Of a stretch of 14,846 nucleotides of DNA, positions 1 to 7,110 are shown piece by piece. The position numbers were made by a program, and so were the translations under genes. The DNA comes from an uncultured Amylibacter sp. (GTDB lineage: Bacteria; Pseudomonadota; Alphaproteobacteria; Rhodobacterales; Rhodobacteraceae), in contig CALLAV010000344.1 in NCBI GenBank assembly GCA_938001995.1, forward strand, positions 1 to 14,846, read 5' to 3'. A model generated the notes under the pieces. It was given only the letters and a program-made list of their open reading frames with translations. It was not told the DNA's origin and did not search any database. The first letter of the stretch is position 1, and every line of letters begins with the position of its first letter.

Positions 1-18
1 TTCGGTGCTTGGGGCGCT

Positions 19-831
19 TTAGACGCCCTCAAACACCAATTTTCGGCCAATAAAGCGTGTGGCAGCCGTGCCAACAGTGCTCGGATCGCCAGAGGTTAGG
101 CATCGTGTTTCGCCCGCATCCCCAACCATATCTGGGTGACGTTGCAGGTAATCTTCAAGGCTGGCCGCCGTCAGTTTTGGTTGTGAATAAACCGAAACCT
201 CGGGACCAAGCGCATCCTGAAAGATGTGTTCCAAAATCGGATAATGCGTGCACCCCAGCACAGCCGCCTGCGGGTTTGGCATCCGACGTTTAAGCGCAGA
301 TACATGCGAGCGCGCCAATGCCTCGGCCAGTTCCAGATCGTTGTCTTCAAGTGCATCGACAAGGCCGCCGCAGGGCTGTGCCTCGACGTCCACACCAACA
401 GCACGAAACGCCAATTCACGTTGAAACGCGCGGCTCGCCACGGTGGCGGGGGTGGCAAACAGCGCCACTTGTTTCACCGCCACTTCGCGCGGTGCCGATT
501 GATCTCCCCACATGCGTTCGGTCATGGCCTCGATCATTGGGACAAAGACACCCAGAACCCGCTTGTCTTTGGGAACCCAATTTTCCTGCATTCTTTTCAG
601 CGCTACCGCAGAGGCCGTGTTGCAGGCCAGGATCACCAGATTGCAGCCCTGATCAAACAGCCGATCACAGGCCCGCGTTGTAATGTCGTAAATATCATCC
701 GCATCGCGCACACCAATGGGCGCTATGGCATTGTCACCGAAATAGACCAATGGCTGGTCAGGCATCCGTTTGCGGATCGCCTCAAAGACGGTCAGGCCGC
801 CCAGTCCACTGTCAAATACGCCTACAGGCAT
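19..831 (-). CDS. murI: Glutamate racemase
   Basis: Converts L-glutamate to D-glutamate in the cytoplasm for peptidoglycan precursor synthesis, without a cofactor. The 270-residue product has the family length. It shows the N-terminal DSGLGGLTV motif with Asp7, the ACNTAS motif with Cys70 and the GCTHYP motif with Cys194; the two cysteines are the known acid/base pair. The start at 831 is chosen because the protein then begins MPVGVFDSG, as in the family, with AGGA about nine bases upstream; an in-frame alternative at 870 would add 13 residues and lies inside a terminator. The motif usually read as PYG near residue 40 is PIG here. The gene follows rplM-rpsI on the same strand but is separated from them by an intrinsic terminator, so it probably has its own promoter. 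Confidence 0.95.
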   Translation of the reverse strand: MPVGVFDSGLGGLTVFEAIRKRMPDQPLVYFGDNAIAPIGVRDADDIYDITTRACDRLFDQGCNLVILACNTASAVALKRMQENWVPKDKRVLGVFVPMIEAMTERMWGDQSAPREVAVKQVALFATPATVASRAFQRELAFRAVGVDVEAQPCGGLVDALEDNDLELAEALARSHVSALKRRMPNPQAAVLGCTHYPILEHIFQDALGPEVSVYSQPKLTAASLEDYLQRHPDMVGDAGETRCLTSGDPSTVGTAATRFIGRKLVFEGV

Positions 832-853
832 GGTGATAATTCCTAGGATAAAC

Positions 854-867
854 CTTTGTATACAAAG
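854..867. promoter_or_regulatory. 14-bp perfect palindrome upstream of murI
   Basis: CTTTGTATACAAAG reads identically on both strands. It lies between the rpsI terminator and the murI start, 23 bases before the murI ATG. It could be an operator or part of a murI promoter (it contains TATACA), or it could be chance; no matching regulator is recognised. Confidence 0.35.
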
Positions 868-900
868 CAAAAAGGGCCAGCGCAGATGCGCCAGCCCTTT
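868..900 (-). terminator. Intrinsic terminator after rpsI
   Basis: On the minus strand a 13-bp stem (two G-U pairs) with the 4-base loop ATCT runs from 900 to 871 and ends in TTTTT, whose last two bases are 870-869. It begins 21 bases after the rpsI stop codon. This is the expected end of the rplM-rpsI transcript and it separates that operon from murI. Confidence 0.85.
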
Positions 901-921
901 CCAAATTCCGATATGGAAAAC

Positions 922-1425
922 TTAACGCTTAGAGAACTGGAAGCTACGACGCGCCTTGCGCTTACCGTATTTCTTACGTTCTACAACACGCGCATCGCGT
1001 GTCAGGAAGCCAGCGGCTTTCAAAGGCGCGCGCAGTGTCGGCTCATAAAGCTGCAATGCTTTGGAGATACCATGCTTAACCGCACCCGCTTGACCAGACA
1101 GACCGCCGCCTTTGACTGTGCACATCACGTCAAATTCGCCAACAACGCCAGCAACCTCAAAAGGCTGAGCCAAGATTAGACGCAGAACAGGGCGTGCAAA
1201 ATAAACGTTTTGCTCTTTGCCGTTCACGGTCACTTTGCCAGAACCTGGCTTGATCCAAACACGGGCAACCGCGTCTTTACGTTTACCAGTTGCATAGGAA
1301 CGGCCCAGTTCGTCACGCACGGCTTCGCGTGTGACAACAGCCGCTTCTACAGGTGTTTCTACAACGATGTCAGATGCTTCTACAGCGTCTTTCAAGTCGT
1401 CCAAGGATTTGATTTCGTCGCTCAT
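922..1425 (-). CDS. rpsI: 30S ribosomal protein S9
   Basis: Structural protein of the small ribosomal subunit whose C-terminal tail reaches toward the P-site tRNA. The 167-residue product has the S9 core starting around residue 43 ([14 protein letters not shown]) and ends in the basic tail with the invariant SKR terminus. The first roughly 40 residues are an acidic extension not found in E. coli S9 (130 residues) but usual in alphaproteobacteria. The start codon overlaps the rplM stop in ATGA, so the two genes are translationally coupled in the standard rplM-rpsI order. A strong terminator follows. Confidence 0.97.
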   Translation of the reverse strand: MSDEIKSLDDLKDAVEASDIVVETPVEAAVVTREAVRDELGRSYATGKRKDAVARVWIKPGSGKVTVNGKEQNVYFARPVLRLILAQPFEVAGVVGEFDVMCTVKGGGLSGQAGAVKHGISKALQLYEPTLRAPLKAAGFLTRDARVVERKKYGKRKARRSFQFSKR

Positions 1426-1889
1426 GACTGGCTCCGCGTGTTTTTGGCGTTCATCGCTTTAACGTCGAGAACTGTTGGGTTCTGTGCTTCATGCGGGTGC
1501 TCTGCACCAGCGTAAACACGCAGGTTTGTCATTTGTTGACGGGACAACGGGCCGCCTGGCAGCATGCGTTGAACCGCTTTTGTCAACAGACGCTCTGGGA
1601 ATTTACCCTCAAGGATCTGACCAGCCGTACGCTGTTTGATCCCACCTGGGTGACCCGTGTGCCAGTAGTGGATTTTGTCTGTGCGCTTTTTGCCTGTCAT
1701 CTGCACCTTGTCGGCGTTGATGACGATCACATTGTCGCCCATATCCATGGAAGGTGTGAAAGACGCCTTGTGTTTACCACGCAAACGCATTGCAATAATC
1801 GACGCCAAACGGCCCAGCACCACGCCTTCGGCGTCGATGATGATCCATTTCTTGTCGATGTCAGCAGGAGTAGCTGAGAAAGTTTTCAT
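1422..1889 (-). CDS. rplM: 50S ribosomal protein L13
   Basis: Early-assembling protein of the large ribosomal subunit. The 155-residue product carries the L13 signatures: [18 protein letters not shown] at about residues 13-30, the basic [16 protein letters not shown] at about residues 51-59 and [12 protein letters not shown] at about residues 104-115. First gene of the rplM-rpsI operon. The start at 1889 is supported by the conserved N-terminus [15 protein letters not shown]. The ribosome binding site is weak (GGGA about nine bases upstream). The 5' leader contains a GC-rich hairpin. In E. coli, L13 is reported to repress its own operon through the leader; whether that holds here is inference. 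Confidence 0.97.
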   Translation of the reverse strand: MKTFSATPADIDKKWIIIDAEGVVLGRLASIIAMRLRGKHKASFTPSMDMGDNVIVINADKVQMTGKKRTDKIHYWHTGHPGGIKQRTAGQILEGKFPERLLTKAVQRMLPGGPLSRQQMTNLRVYAGAEHPHEAQNPTVLDVKAMNAKNTRSQS

Positions 1890-1917
1890 CGATTTAGTCC
1901 CAATCAGGAAGTGAAAA

Positions 1918-1935
1918 CGAGGCCAGCTGGCCCCG
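1918..1935 (-). promoter_or_regulatory. Hairpin in the rplM 5' leader
   Basis: GGCCAGCTGGCC at 1921-1932 is a perfect 12-bp palindrome. On the transcribed (minus) sense the stem extends to CGGGGCC/GGCCTCG with one G-U pair. It lies about 30 bases upstream of the rplM start and is not followed by a T-run, so it is not a terminator. A role as binding site for autoregulation by L13 is possible but unproven. Confidence 0.4.
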
Positions 1936-1953
1936 CGTGAATTCTGACTGTGC

Positions 1954-1980
1954 TTTTAACGGGTTGTGGGGCTGTGTCAA
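1954..1980 (-). promoter_or_regulatory. Candidate rplM-rpsI promoter
   Basis: On the minus strand a perfect -35 TTGACA lies at 1980-1975. The -10 region is poor: TTAAAA at 1959-1954 (15-base spacer) or TAAAAG at 1958-1953 (16-base spacer). The spacer is C-rich. The DNA upstream (1981-2050) is strongly AT-rich, as an UP element would be. The -35 is convincing; the exact -10 is not. Confidence 0.5.
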
Positions 1981-1981
1981 A

Positions 1982-2015
1982 CACCTAATTCGGTGATTTA
2001 TTGTTATAAAACAAT
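1982..2015. repeat. Two short inverted repeats upstream of the rplM promoter
   Basis: CACC/GGTG arms (1982-1985 and 1992-1995) and a perfect 6-bp stem ATTGTT/AACAAT with a 4-base loop (2000-2015) stand side by side, just upstream of the TTGACA element and downstream of the thioesterase stop. Neither has a proper T-run, so a terminator role for the thioesterase gene is doubtful. They may be regulatory or chance in AT-rich DNA. Confidence 0.25.
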
Positions 2016-2050
2016 GGTCTAAAAATATGGTATTATTTTACCCCATTTAT

Positions 2051-2470
2051 TTACCCCTTTGGTGGGATCGAATAGGTCACATTGGCATGGGCCACTGGTT
2101 TTTCCATGCCTTCCGAATACAACAGCACATCCCCAACAGCGAGCGCTTTGCCGAGTTTTAACAGCCGCGCCTTGGCGATCAGGTCTACTTCGGCTGGTTT
2201 GCGCATGAAATCGATGGAGCAGTTTGTTGTCACGGTTAGCGCCTTGGGGCCGATATTCGCCAAGATGATCAGATAGAAACATACATCAGCCAAACCAAAC
2301 ATAGACGGGCCGGACACTGTTCCCCCTGGACGCAGGTGTTTCTCACTTACTTTCAGGCGCACCGTGATCTCATCTTCAGACAAATCCTCGATAGCAAAGT
2401 CGTCGCAGACCTGTGGAAAGACGTCTTTGAGAAAGACCTCCAGGTCGGGTATCGTCATTTTCAGCGCCAT
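2051..2470 (-). CDS. PaaI-family hotdog-fold thioesterase
   Basis: Probable acyl-CoA thioesterase of the 4HBT/PaaI hotdog superfamily, 139 residues, cytoplasmic. The recognisable core is RPGGTVSGPSMFGLADV at residues 47-63, matching the GG...L.D pattern at the start of the long hotdog helix; Asp62 is at the usual acidic position. The beta-sheet half with SIDFMRKP follows near residues 85-92. The start at 2470 is chosen because it has a strong Shine-Dalgarno (AGGGGAAG) at good spacing. The frame stays open as far as 2869, but that part lies over the oppositely oriented crotonase gene and is not coding. It is divergent from the crotonase-fold gene with 69 bases between the starts, suggesting a shared acyl-CoA role. 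The exact substrate cannot be read from the sequence. Confidence 0.85.
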   Translation of the reverse strand: MALKMTIPDLEVFLKDVFPQVCDDFAIEDLSEDEITVRLKVSEKHLRPGGTVSGPSMFGLADVCFYLIILANIGPKALTVTTNCSIDFMRKPAEVDLIAKARLLKLGKALAVGDVLLYSEGMEKPVAHANVTYSIPPKG

Positions 2471-2482
2471 AGTCTTCCCCTG

Positions 2483-2501
2483 CTTAATCGTCTTGGTTAA
2501 G
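2483..2501. promoter_or_regulatory. Inverted repeat between thioesterase and crotonase genes
   Basis: CTTAA-N9-TTAAG lies in the middle of the 69-base divergent interval. It is a candidate operator for a regulator of both genes, but the arms are only five bases. No convincing -35/-10 pair was found in the interval on either strand. Confidence 0.25.
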
Positions 2502-2539
2502 GTTTGGGCGAAATCGAATACACAGACAAGAGAAAAGCC

Positions 2540-3334
2540 ATGACCGAAGCCATCCTGATCCGCGAAGACGTTGGTGCCGTTGCGACACTTACGATGAACA
2601 CGCCAAAAACGCTGAACGCGCTGTCCGAAGACATGATTGCAGCACTGCAAGCCCAGTTCGACGATCTGATGGAAGATCGCAGCACCCGTGTGGTGATCCT
2701 GCGCGGCACAGGCAAGGCATTTTGTGCGGGTCATAACCTTAAAGAAATGACAGCCGCGCGGCAGGCTGAGGATGGTGGCAAGGCTTACTGGCTCGATCTG
2801 TTTGCGAAATGCACCAAGATGATGACGAGCATCCCAAAACTGCCCCAACCGGTGATCTGCCAGCCCCACGGTTTGGCAACAGCGGCAGGCTGTCAGTTGG
2901 TGGCCAGCTGCGATATGGCGGTGACGGACACAGACACAAAATTCGGCGTGAACGGCGTGAACATTGGGCTGTTTTGTTCGACACCGATGGTGGCCCTGTC
3001 ACGCAATATCCCGCGCAAGCAGGCGTTTGAAATGCTGACCACGGGCAATTTTATCTCTGCAAACAAAGCGATGGAACTCGGCCTTGTGAATCGGGTGGTG
3101 GATGCGGCTGATCTAGAGGCTGAAACGGCTGAATTGGCTGCGCTGGTCGCATCCAAGCTGGGTGCGGCGGTAAAGGTCGGCAAACAAGCGTTTTACGAGC
3201 AAATCCAAATGAACTTGCAAGACGCCTATGCCTATACGGGCGAGGTTATGGCCGAAAATATGCTGTTTCGTGACACCGAAGAAGGCATCGCGGCGTTCCT
3301 TGAAAAACGCCCACCAGAATGGACGCAGGATTGA
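2540..3334 (+). CDS. ECHDC3-like crotonase-fold protein (enoyl-CoA hydratase family)
   Basis: Member of the enoyl-CoA hydratase/isomerase superfamily, 264 residues, the usual length. It has the CoA-binding and oxyanion-hole segment AFCAGHNLKEM (60-70) and the second oxyanion segment GLATAAGCQLVASCD (111-125), followed by KFGVNGVNIGLFCSTP (134-149). The wording GCQLVASCD and GVNIGLFCSTP matches my memory of the ECHDC3 branch. The two catalytic glutamates of classical hydratase (GCEL and QPEI contexts) correspond to Gln119 and Gly139, so true hydratase activity is doubtful. The ATG at 2540 is preferred over a TTG at 2504, because family proteins begin near this point; the ribosome binding site (AAGAG) is weak. 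The stop codon directly abuts that of the convergent carboxypeptidase. The natural reaction is unknown. Confidence 0.88.
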   Translation: MTEAILIREDVGAVATLTMNTPKTLNALSEDMIAALQAQFDDLMEDRSTRVVILRGTGKAFCAGHNLKEMTAARQAEDGGKAYWLDLFAKCTKMMTSIPKLPQPVICQPHGLATAAGCQLVASCDMAVTDTDTKFGVNGVNIGLFCSTPMVALSRNIPRKQAFEMLTTGNFISANKAMELGLVNRVVDAADLEAETAELAALVASKLGAAVKVGKQAFYEQIQMNLQDAYAYTGEVMAENMLFRDTEEGIAAFLEKRPPEWTQD

Positions 3335-4822
3335 TCACAGGTTGTAAATCTCGCCAAACTTAGCATTCAGATAGGCCAACAAAGGCGCGGCAGTGGGCGC
3401 ATGACCAACAGCGCGTTTGATTGTGTCGCGTGGCTCATAAAGGCTGCCATGTTGGTGGATGTTTGTGCGCAACCACGCAAGGGCCGCCTTTGTATCGCCC
3501 TGCCCCAGATCATCTTGTAAAGTTGGGACATCAACGGACAGTTTTTCGTACAACTCGCCTGCATAAATATTGCCCAACGAATAGGTTGGAAAATAGCCAA
3601 ACAGCCCCACAGACCAATGCACGTCCTGCAACACGCCATTTGACGGCTTGTCCACGGGATAGCCGAAATCAGCCGCGAAACGCGCATTCCACGCCTCTTC
3701 CAGATCGGCCACTTCCAAATCCCCTGCGATCAACTGGCGTTCCAGATCGAACCGCAAATAGACATGCAGGTTATACTGCACCTCGTCCGCTTCTGTGCGG
3801 ATGAAACCGCGGTTCATCTTGTTCACCACGCGGTAGAATGTATCCTCATTGTCGATCCCAAAGTCGCCAAACACGTCCCGCATCCGGCGGTACAGATAAC
3901 CCGTAAAGGGACGGCTACGGCCCAGTTGATTTTCCAAAATACGGCTTTGGCTTTCATGCACGCCCATTGAGACGCCTCGCCCGAGCATAGAGAGACCCAT
4001 CGACTGGTCGATGCCCTGCTCATAGGTGGCGTGGCCCACTTCGTGGATCGTGGAATAGAAACAGTTGAACGGGTCTTCTTCAGACACTCGGGTCGTGATC
4101 CGCACGTCATTAAAACTGCCTGATGAAAACGGATGCACCGAAAAATCGAGCCGCCCGCGCGCCCAGTCATAGCCAAAGGCCGTCGCCAACTCATTTGCAA
4201 TCATGGTCTGCTGTTCGCGTGAAAACTGACCTGTAAGCGTCGGGATTTCCGTGCCACTTTCCACCGCGTTCTGGCGCAGTTCCACCAAACCGTCGCGCAA
4301 TCCACCTAGCAGCGCTGCCAGCTCTGGTTCCTGCATCCCGGGTTCGTAATCTTCCAACAGCGCATCGTACAGGTTGCCACCATCCGCAAGTGCTGCCGCC
4401 TCTTCGCGACGCAGATCGAGCACTTCGGTCAGCACGTCCTGAAACGCGGAAAAGTCATTTGCTTCGCGTGCCTTGGCCCAAATGCCCTGTGCCTGCGACG
4501 TGACACGCGCAATTTGCGTGGCCAGCTTGCTTGGAACTTTGGATTGACGTTCAAACTGACGGCGGATCAGGCGCACATTGGCAGCTTCCGCTTCGCTTAG
4601 GTTCTTGGTCTCTATGGCGTCCAGCCAATCGCCAATACGCGGATCCGTGCGCTGTGCATGGCTTACTTTTTCGAGCGTGCTCATCCATTCGGCACGTTGG
4701 GCCGCTGATCCCGATGGCATAATGGTTTCTTGATCCCATCCAAGCAGGCCAGAGATTTGCCCCAGCGCCACCACATCGCGGAAATGTTCAGAAAGAGCCG
4801 TGTATGCAGAATTAGATGTCAT
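3335..4822 (-). CDS. M32 family metallocarboxypeptidase (Taq type)
   Basis: Zinc (or cobalt) dependent carboxypeptidase that removes C-terminal amino acids from peptides in the cytoplasm. The 495-residue length and motifs fit family M32. They are HEVGH at 260-264 (zinc ligands His260 and His264, catalytic Glu261), third ligand Glu290 in GVHESQSR (287-294), the RTEADE segment (342-347), and the family signature HWSVGLFGYFPTYSLGN (402-418). The 30-residue spacing between the first His and the third ligand is that of characterised M32 enzymes. Start at 4822 with AAGG about eight bases upstream. It follows ctaA by 13 bases and is probably cotranscribed with it. It ends with zero bases between its stop and that of the convergent crotonase gene, with no terminator visible. 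Confidence 0.93.
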   Translation of the reverse strand: MTSNSAYTALSEHFRDVVALGQISGLLGWDQETIMPSGSAAQRAEWMSTLEKVSHAQRTDPRIGDWLDAIETKNLSEAEAANVRLIRRQFERQSKVPSKLATQIARVTSQAQGIWAKAREANDFSAFQDVLTEVLDLRREEAAALADGGNLYDALLEDYEPGMQEPELAALLGGLRDGLVELRQNAVESGTEIPTLTGQFSREQQTMIANELATAFGYDWARGRLDFSVHPFSSGSFNDVRITTRVSEEDPFNCFYSTIHEVGHATYEQGIDQSMGLSMLGRGVSMGVHESQSRILENQLGRSRPFTGYLYRRMRDVFGDFGIDNEDTFYRVVNKMNRGFIRTEADEVQYNLHVYLRFDLERQLIAGDLEVADLEEAWNARFAADFGYPVDKPSNGVLQDVHWSVGLFGYFPTYSLGNIYAGELYEKLSVDVPTLQDDLGQGDTKAALAWLRTNIHQHGSLYEPRDTIKRAVGHAPTAAPLLAYLNAKFGEIYNL

Positions 4823-4835
4823 ACCAATACCTTAA

Positions 4836-5972
4836 CTATCTAAGCGTTTGCGCCTTTGGATAAAGCGCTGAAAAACGGGCGTTCAAGACACTGACAATCA
4901 CAATAACAGCGCCCAACTGATGCAGGATCGCCCATTGCCAAGGTGCTGCGTTCAGAACCGTAATGATCCCCAACACCATCTGCGCCAAGACCGCTGCCAA
5001 GACCCAAACAAATGCACGCCGTGTCGCAACGATAGCCGAGCCCCGTGACGAATACCAGAGGTAGAGTGTCGCGAACAACGTTAAGTAACCCAGCATGCGG
5101 TGATTGAATTGCACCAGCGCGGGATTCTCAAAGAAATTTGACCAGAACGGGCTGTAATCAAAACTTTCAGAGGGCAAGAATTCGCCGTTCATCATCGGCC
5201 AATCGATATAACCCCGCCCCGCATCGATGCCCGCCACCAGCGCACCGCCAAGGATCTGGGCGAACACCAGTGCTAACAAGACCGTTGCCAGGGTCACAAA
5301 ACGTTTTTCTTTGTTCCTCTGCGCTTGGAACAGATCCATTTCGGATTGCTGCAATTGCCACGCAAACCAGATCAAAAACCCAAGGATCACGAAGGCCAGC
5401 CCCAAATGTGTCGCCAGCCGATAAGACGCCACATCCAGCATCCGCCCCTCAAGACCCGAGGACACCATCCACCAGCCAATCGCCCCTTGCAGGCCACCAA
5501 GTGCGCCAACAAAAACCAGACGCCCCGTCCAACCTTTGGGGATCTGTTTGCGGATTAGGAAATAGAAAAAACCGAGCGCCCAAACCAGACCCACAAGGCG
5601 GCCAAGTTGTCTGTGGCCCCATTCCCACCAGTAAATCACCTTGAACTCTGCAAGGCTCATGCCTTTGTTTTGCAACTGATATTCTGGGATTTCTTTGTAT
5701 TTTGCGAACTCACTTTGCCACACGGCTTCAGACATAGGGGGGATCGCACCTGTCACGGGCTTCCATTCCGTGATCGACAACCCGCTGTCTGTAAGTCGCG
5801 TTAGACCGCCCACCAGGATCATGCATACCACCAGCGCGAAAAGCACCAGCAACCAAGCGGCTATGGCGCGTCGCGCGCCGCTTTTGCCTGCATCAATCAA
5901 GCCCCCTTTTGGCGCCTCTTCTGCGGGCTTATCCGTTGAAACGTCTTCGAAAATGCTGCGTTGTTTGCTCAT
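4836..5972 (-). CDS. ctaA: Heme A synthase (Cox15/CtaA)
   Basis: Inner membrane enzyme that oxidises the C8 methyl of heme O to the formyl group of heme A, needed for aa3-type cytochrome oxidase. The 378-residue protein has a roughly 35-residue charged N-terminal tail and about eight membrane segments (near 36-56, 125-141, 150-170, 187-205, 226-248, 292-308, 319-338 and 347-365). Conserved elements are GGLTRLTDSGLSITEWKPV (55-73), WEWGHR with His120, ATHLG with His189, FNHRMLGY with His291 and ILHQLGA with His351; the histidines are the family's heme ligands. It belongs to the longer Cox15-like class typical of proteobacteria. Start at 5972 with AGAGG upstream. No other cytochrome oxidase gene is in the window. 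The M32 carboxypeptidase follows 13 bases downstream. Confidence 0.95.
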   Translation of the reverse strand: MSKQRSIFEDVSTDKPAEEAPKGGLIDAGKSGARRAIAAWLLVLFALVVCMILVGGLTRLTDSGLSITEWKPVTGAIPPMSEAVWQSEFAKYKEIPEYQLQNKGMSLAEFKVIYWWEWGHRQLGRLVGLVWALGFFYFLIRKQIPKGWTGRLVFVGALGGLQGAIGWWMVSSGLEGRMLDVASYRLATHLGLAFVILGFLIWFAWQLQQSEMDLFQAQRNKEKRFVTLATVLLALVFAQILGGALVAGIDAGRGYIDWPMMNGEFLPSESFDYSPFWSNFFENPALVQFNHRMLGYLTLFATLYLWYSSRGSAIVATRRAFVWVLAAVLAQMVLGIITVLNAAPWQWAILHQLGAVIVIVSVLNARFSALYPKAQTLR

Positions 5973-5998
5973 AACGGGCCTCTGTTGTCTTACCGTGC

Positions 5999-6027
5999 AA
6001 ACTAGGGTGGGATGGCACCTGTTTCAA
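5999..6027 (-). promoter_or_regulatory. Candidate ctaA promoter
   Basis: Minus-strand TTGAAA (6027-6022), a 17-base C-rich spacer and TAGTTT (6004-5999) lie in the 73-base gap between trmJ and ctaA. The -35 matches five of six consensus bases, the -10 only three. It suggests that ctaA and the carboxypeptidase can be transcribed separately from the alaS-trmJ unit. Confidence 0.4.
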
Positions 6028-6045
6028 CGTCTAAAGGGTCGCGGG

Positions 6046-6819
6046 TCAGCGGGATTTCGGGTGCTTTTCTGCAAGGGATTTGATGATCCCGTGGAATATG
6101 CGCACGTCTGCTTCGGTCAGCGGAAGTCGCGAAATCATGTTGCGCAGGGTCAGGATCATGCTTTCGGCCTTATGATCGGGCCAGAAAAAGCCAACACTGT
6201 CGAGCCGTGCCTCAAGCACTTCGGTCAGTTTTTGAATTTCAATGCTTTCTGCGCGTCGCGTACCTGCCATAGCTTCGACTTCGGGTACCACATCCGCGCC
6301 GTGACGCCGCCATTCATAGGCCAACAACAACACACATTGCGCAAGGTTGAGGCTGGCAAATGCTGGGTTCACAGGCACAGAAATGATCGCATTCGCCCGC
6401 GCAATATCTGGGTTTTCAAGGCCAGAGCGTTCCGGCCCAAACAAAATACCCACGTTCTGCCCTTCGGCAATCATCGCGCGGGCCTGTTCCATTGCGCGCT
6501 CTGGTGTCACAACGGGTTTGGTCAGATCGCGATCCCGTGCCGTGGTGGCAAACACATAGTGCAAATCCTCTACGGCTTGGGCGGTCGTGTCCTTAATCTG
6601 TACGTTATCAATGACCCGCGCCGCGCCAGAGGACATGGTCACAGCCTTCTGATTGGGCCAACCGTCGCGCGGATTGACGATCCGCATCCGTTCAAGACCG
6701 AAATTCCACATAGCACGCGCCGCCGCACCGATGTTTTCACCCATCTGCGGCTCTACAAGGATCACCGCTGGCTGAGGGCCACCCCAGTCATCTGCCTTTG
6801 CGTGGTCTGTGCCTGACAT
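6046..6819 (-). CDS. trmJ: TrmJ-like tRNA 2'-O-methyltransferase (SpoU/TrmH family)
   Basis: SPOUT-class RNA methyltransferase using S-adenosylmethionine, probably methylating the 2'-OH of position 32 in the tRNA anticodon loop. The 257-residue protein shows the three SpoU motifs: motif 1 GENIGAAARAM (28-37 area) with catalytic Arg35, motif 2 LFGPERSGL (126-134) and motif 3 NPAFASLNLAQCV (151-163). The C-terminal extension after about residue 175 is the TrmJ type that aids dimerisation and tRNA binding. The start at 6819 follows the second DUF1330 gene by six bases, with GAAGG from the end of that gene as the likely ribosome binding site. It is therefore probably the last gene of the alaS transcript. 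Substrate position is inferred from the family; other SpoU members modify other sites. Confidence 0.88.
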   Translation of the reverse strand: MSGTDHAKADDWGGPQPAVILVEPQMGENIGAAARAMWNFGLERMRIVNPRDGWPNQKAVTMSSGAARVIDNVQIKDTTAQAVEDLHYVFATTARDRDLTKPVVTPERAMEQARAMIAEGQNVGILFGPERSGLENPDIARANAIISVPVNPAFASLNLAQCVLLLAYEWRRHGADVVPEVEAMAGTRRAESIEIQKLTEVLEARLDSVGFFWPDHKAESMILTLRNMISRLPLTEADVRIFHGIIKSLAEKHPKSR

Positions 6820-6825
6820 GCGGGA

Positions 6826-7110
6826 TTAAACGCCTTCGACCAGAACCATAGTGCGGTTGGAATTGGCCAATGCAATGGGCAGGATCGCCTGGTATTCATC
6901 CGAATCATAGAAGGTCTTTGCCGCCTCTACGCTGTCGAACTGGATCACCACATTGCGATCTGATCCTGTGCCTTCGATCCATTCCGCAGCGCCTCCTTTA
7001 ACAAGGAACGTGCCACCGAATTTTTCAGCGCAAGCAACCGTTTGGCTGGCGTATTTCATGTATTCTTCAGGGTTCGTGACTTCGATTTGTGCGATACAAT
7101 AAGCGGCCAT
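6826..7110 (-). CDS. DUF1330 family protein, second copy
   Basis: 94-residue protein of the DUF1330 family (dimeric alpha-beta barrel fold); function unknown. It starts MAAYCIAQIEV and has the central EKFGGTFLVKGG (29-40) and RNVVIQF segments typical of the family. An ungapped comparison with the neighbouring copy gives about 39 identical positions of 94 by my count, so the two are tandem paralogues. Its ATG overlaps the stop of the upstream copy by one base (TAATG), and the ribosome binding site GGAGGG is formed by the codons for the last residues of that copy, indicating translational coupling. No signal peptide or membrane segment is visible. Confidence 0.88.
   Translation of the reverse strand: MAAYCIAQIEVTNPEEYMKYASQTVACAEKFGGTFLVKGGAAEWIEGTGSDRNVVIQFDSVEAAKTFYDSDEYQAILPIALANSNRTMVLVEGV

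Noticed and set aside
11..28. Hairpin over the murI stop codon as terminator
   Set aside because: Only a 5-bp GGGCG/CGCCC stem and no T-run on the minus strand.
226..846. Plus-strand open frame of 206 codons over murI
   Set aside because: Antisense shadow of murI, rich in His, Arg and Gln with no domain pattern.
2484..2500. Possible CtrA-binding site between thioesterase and crotonase genes
   Set aside because: The TTAA units are nine bases apart and inverted-repeat context explains them better.
2471..2869. N-terminal extension of the thioesterase frame up to 2869
   Set aside because: It lies over the crotonase gene on the other strand; the start at 2470 has a strong Shine-Dalgarno and gives the family length.
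5695..6816. Long plus-strand open frame (373 codons) across ctaA and trmJ
   Set aside because: It lies antisense to two well-supported genes, has no recognisable motifs and no ribosome binding site; its length follows from codon bias on the other strand.
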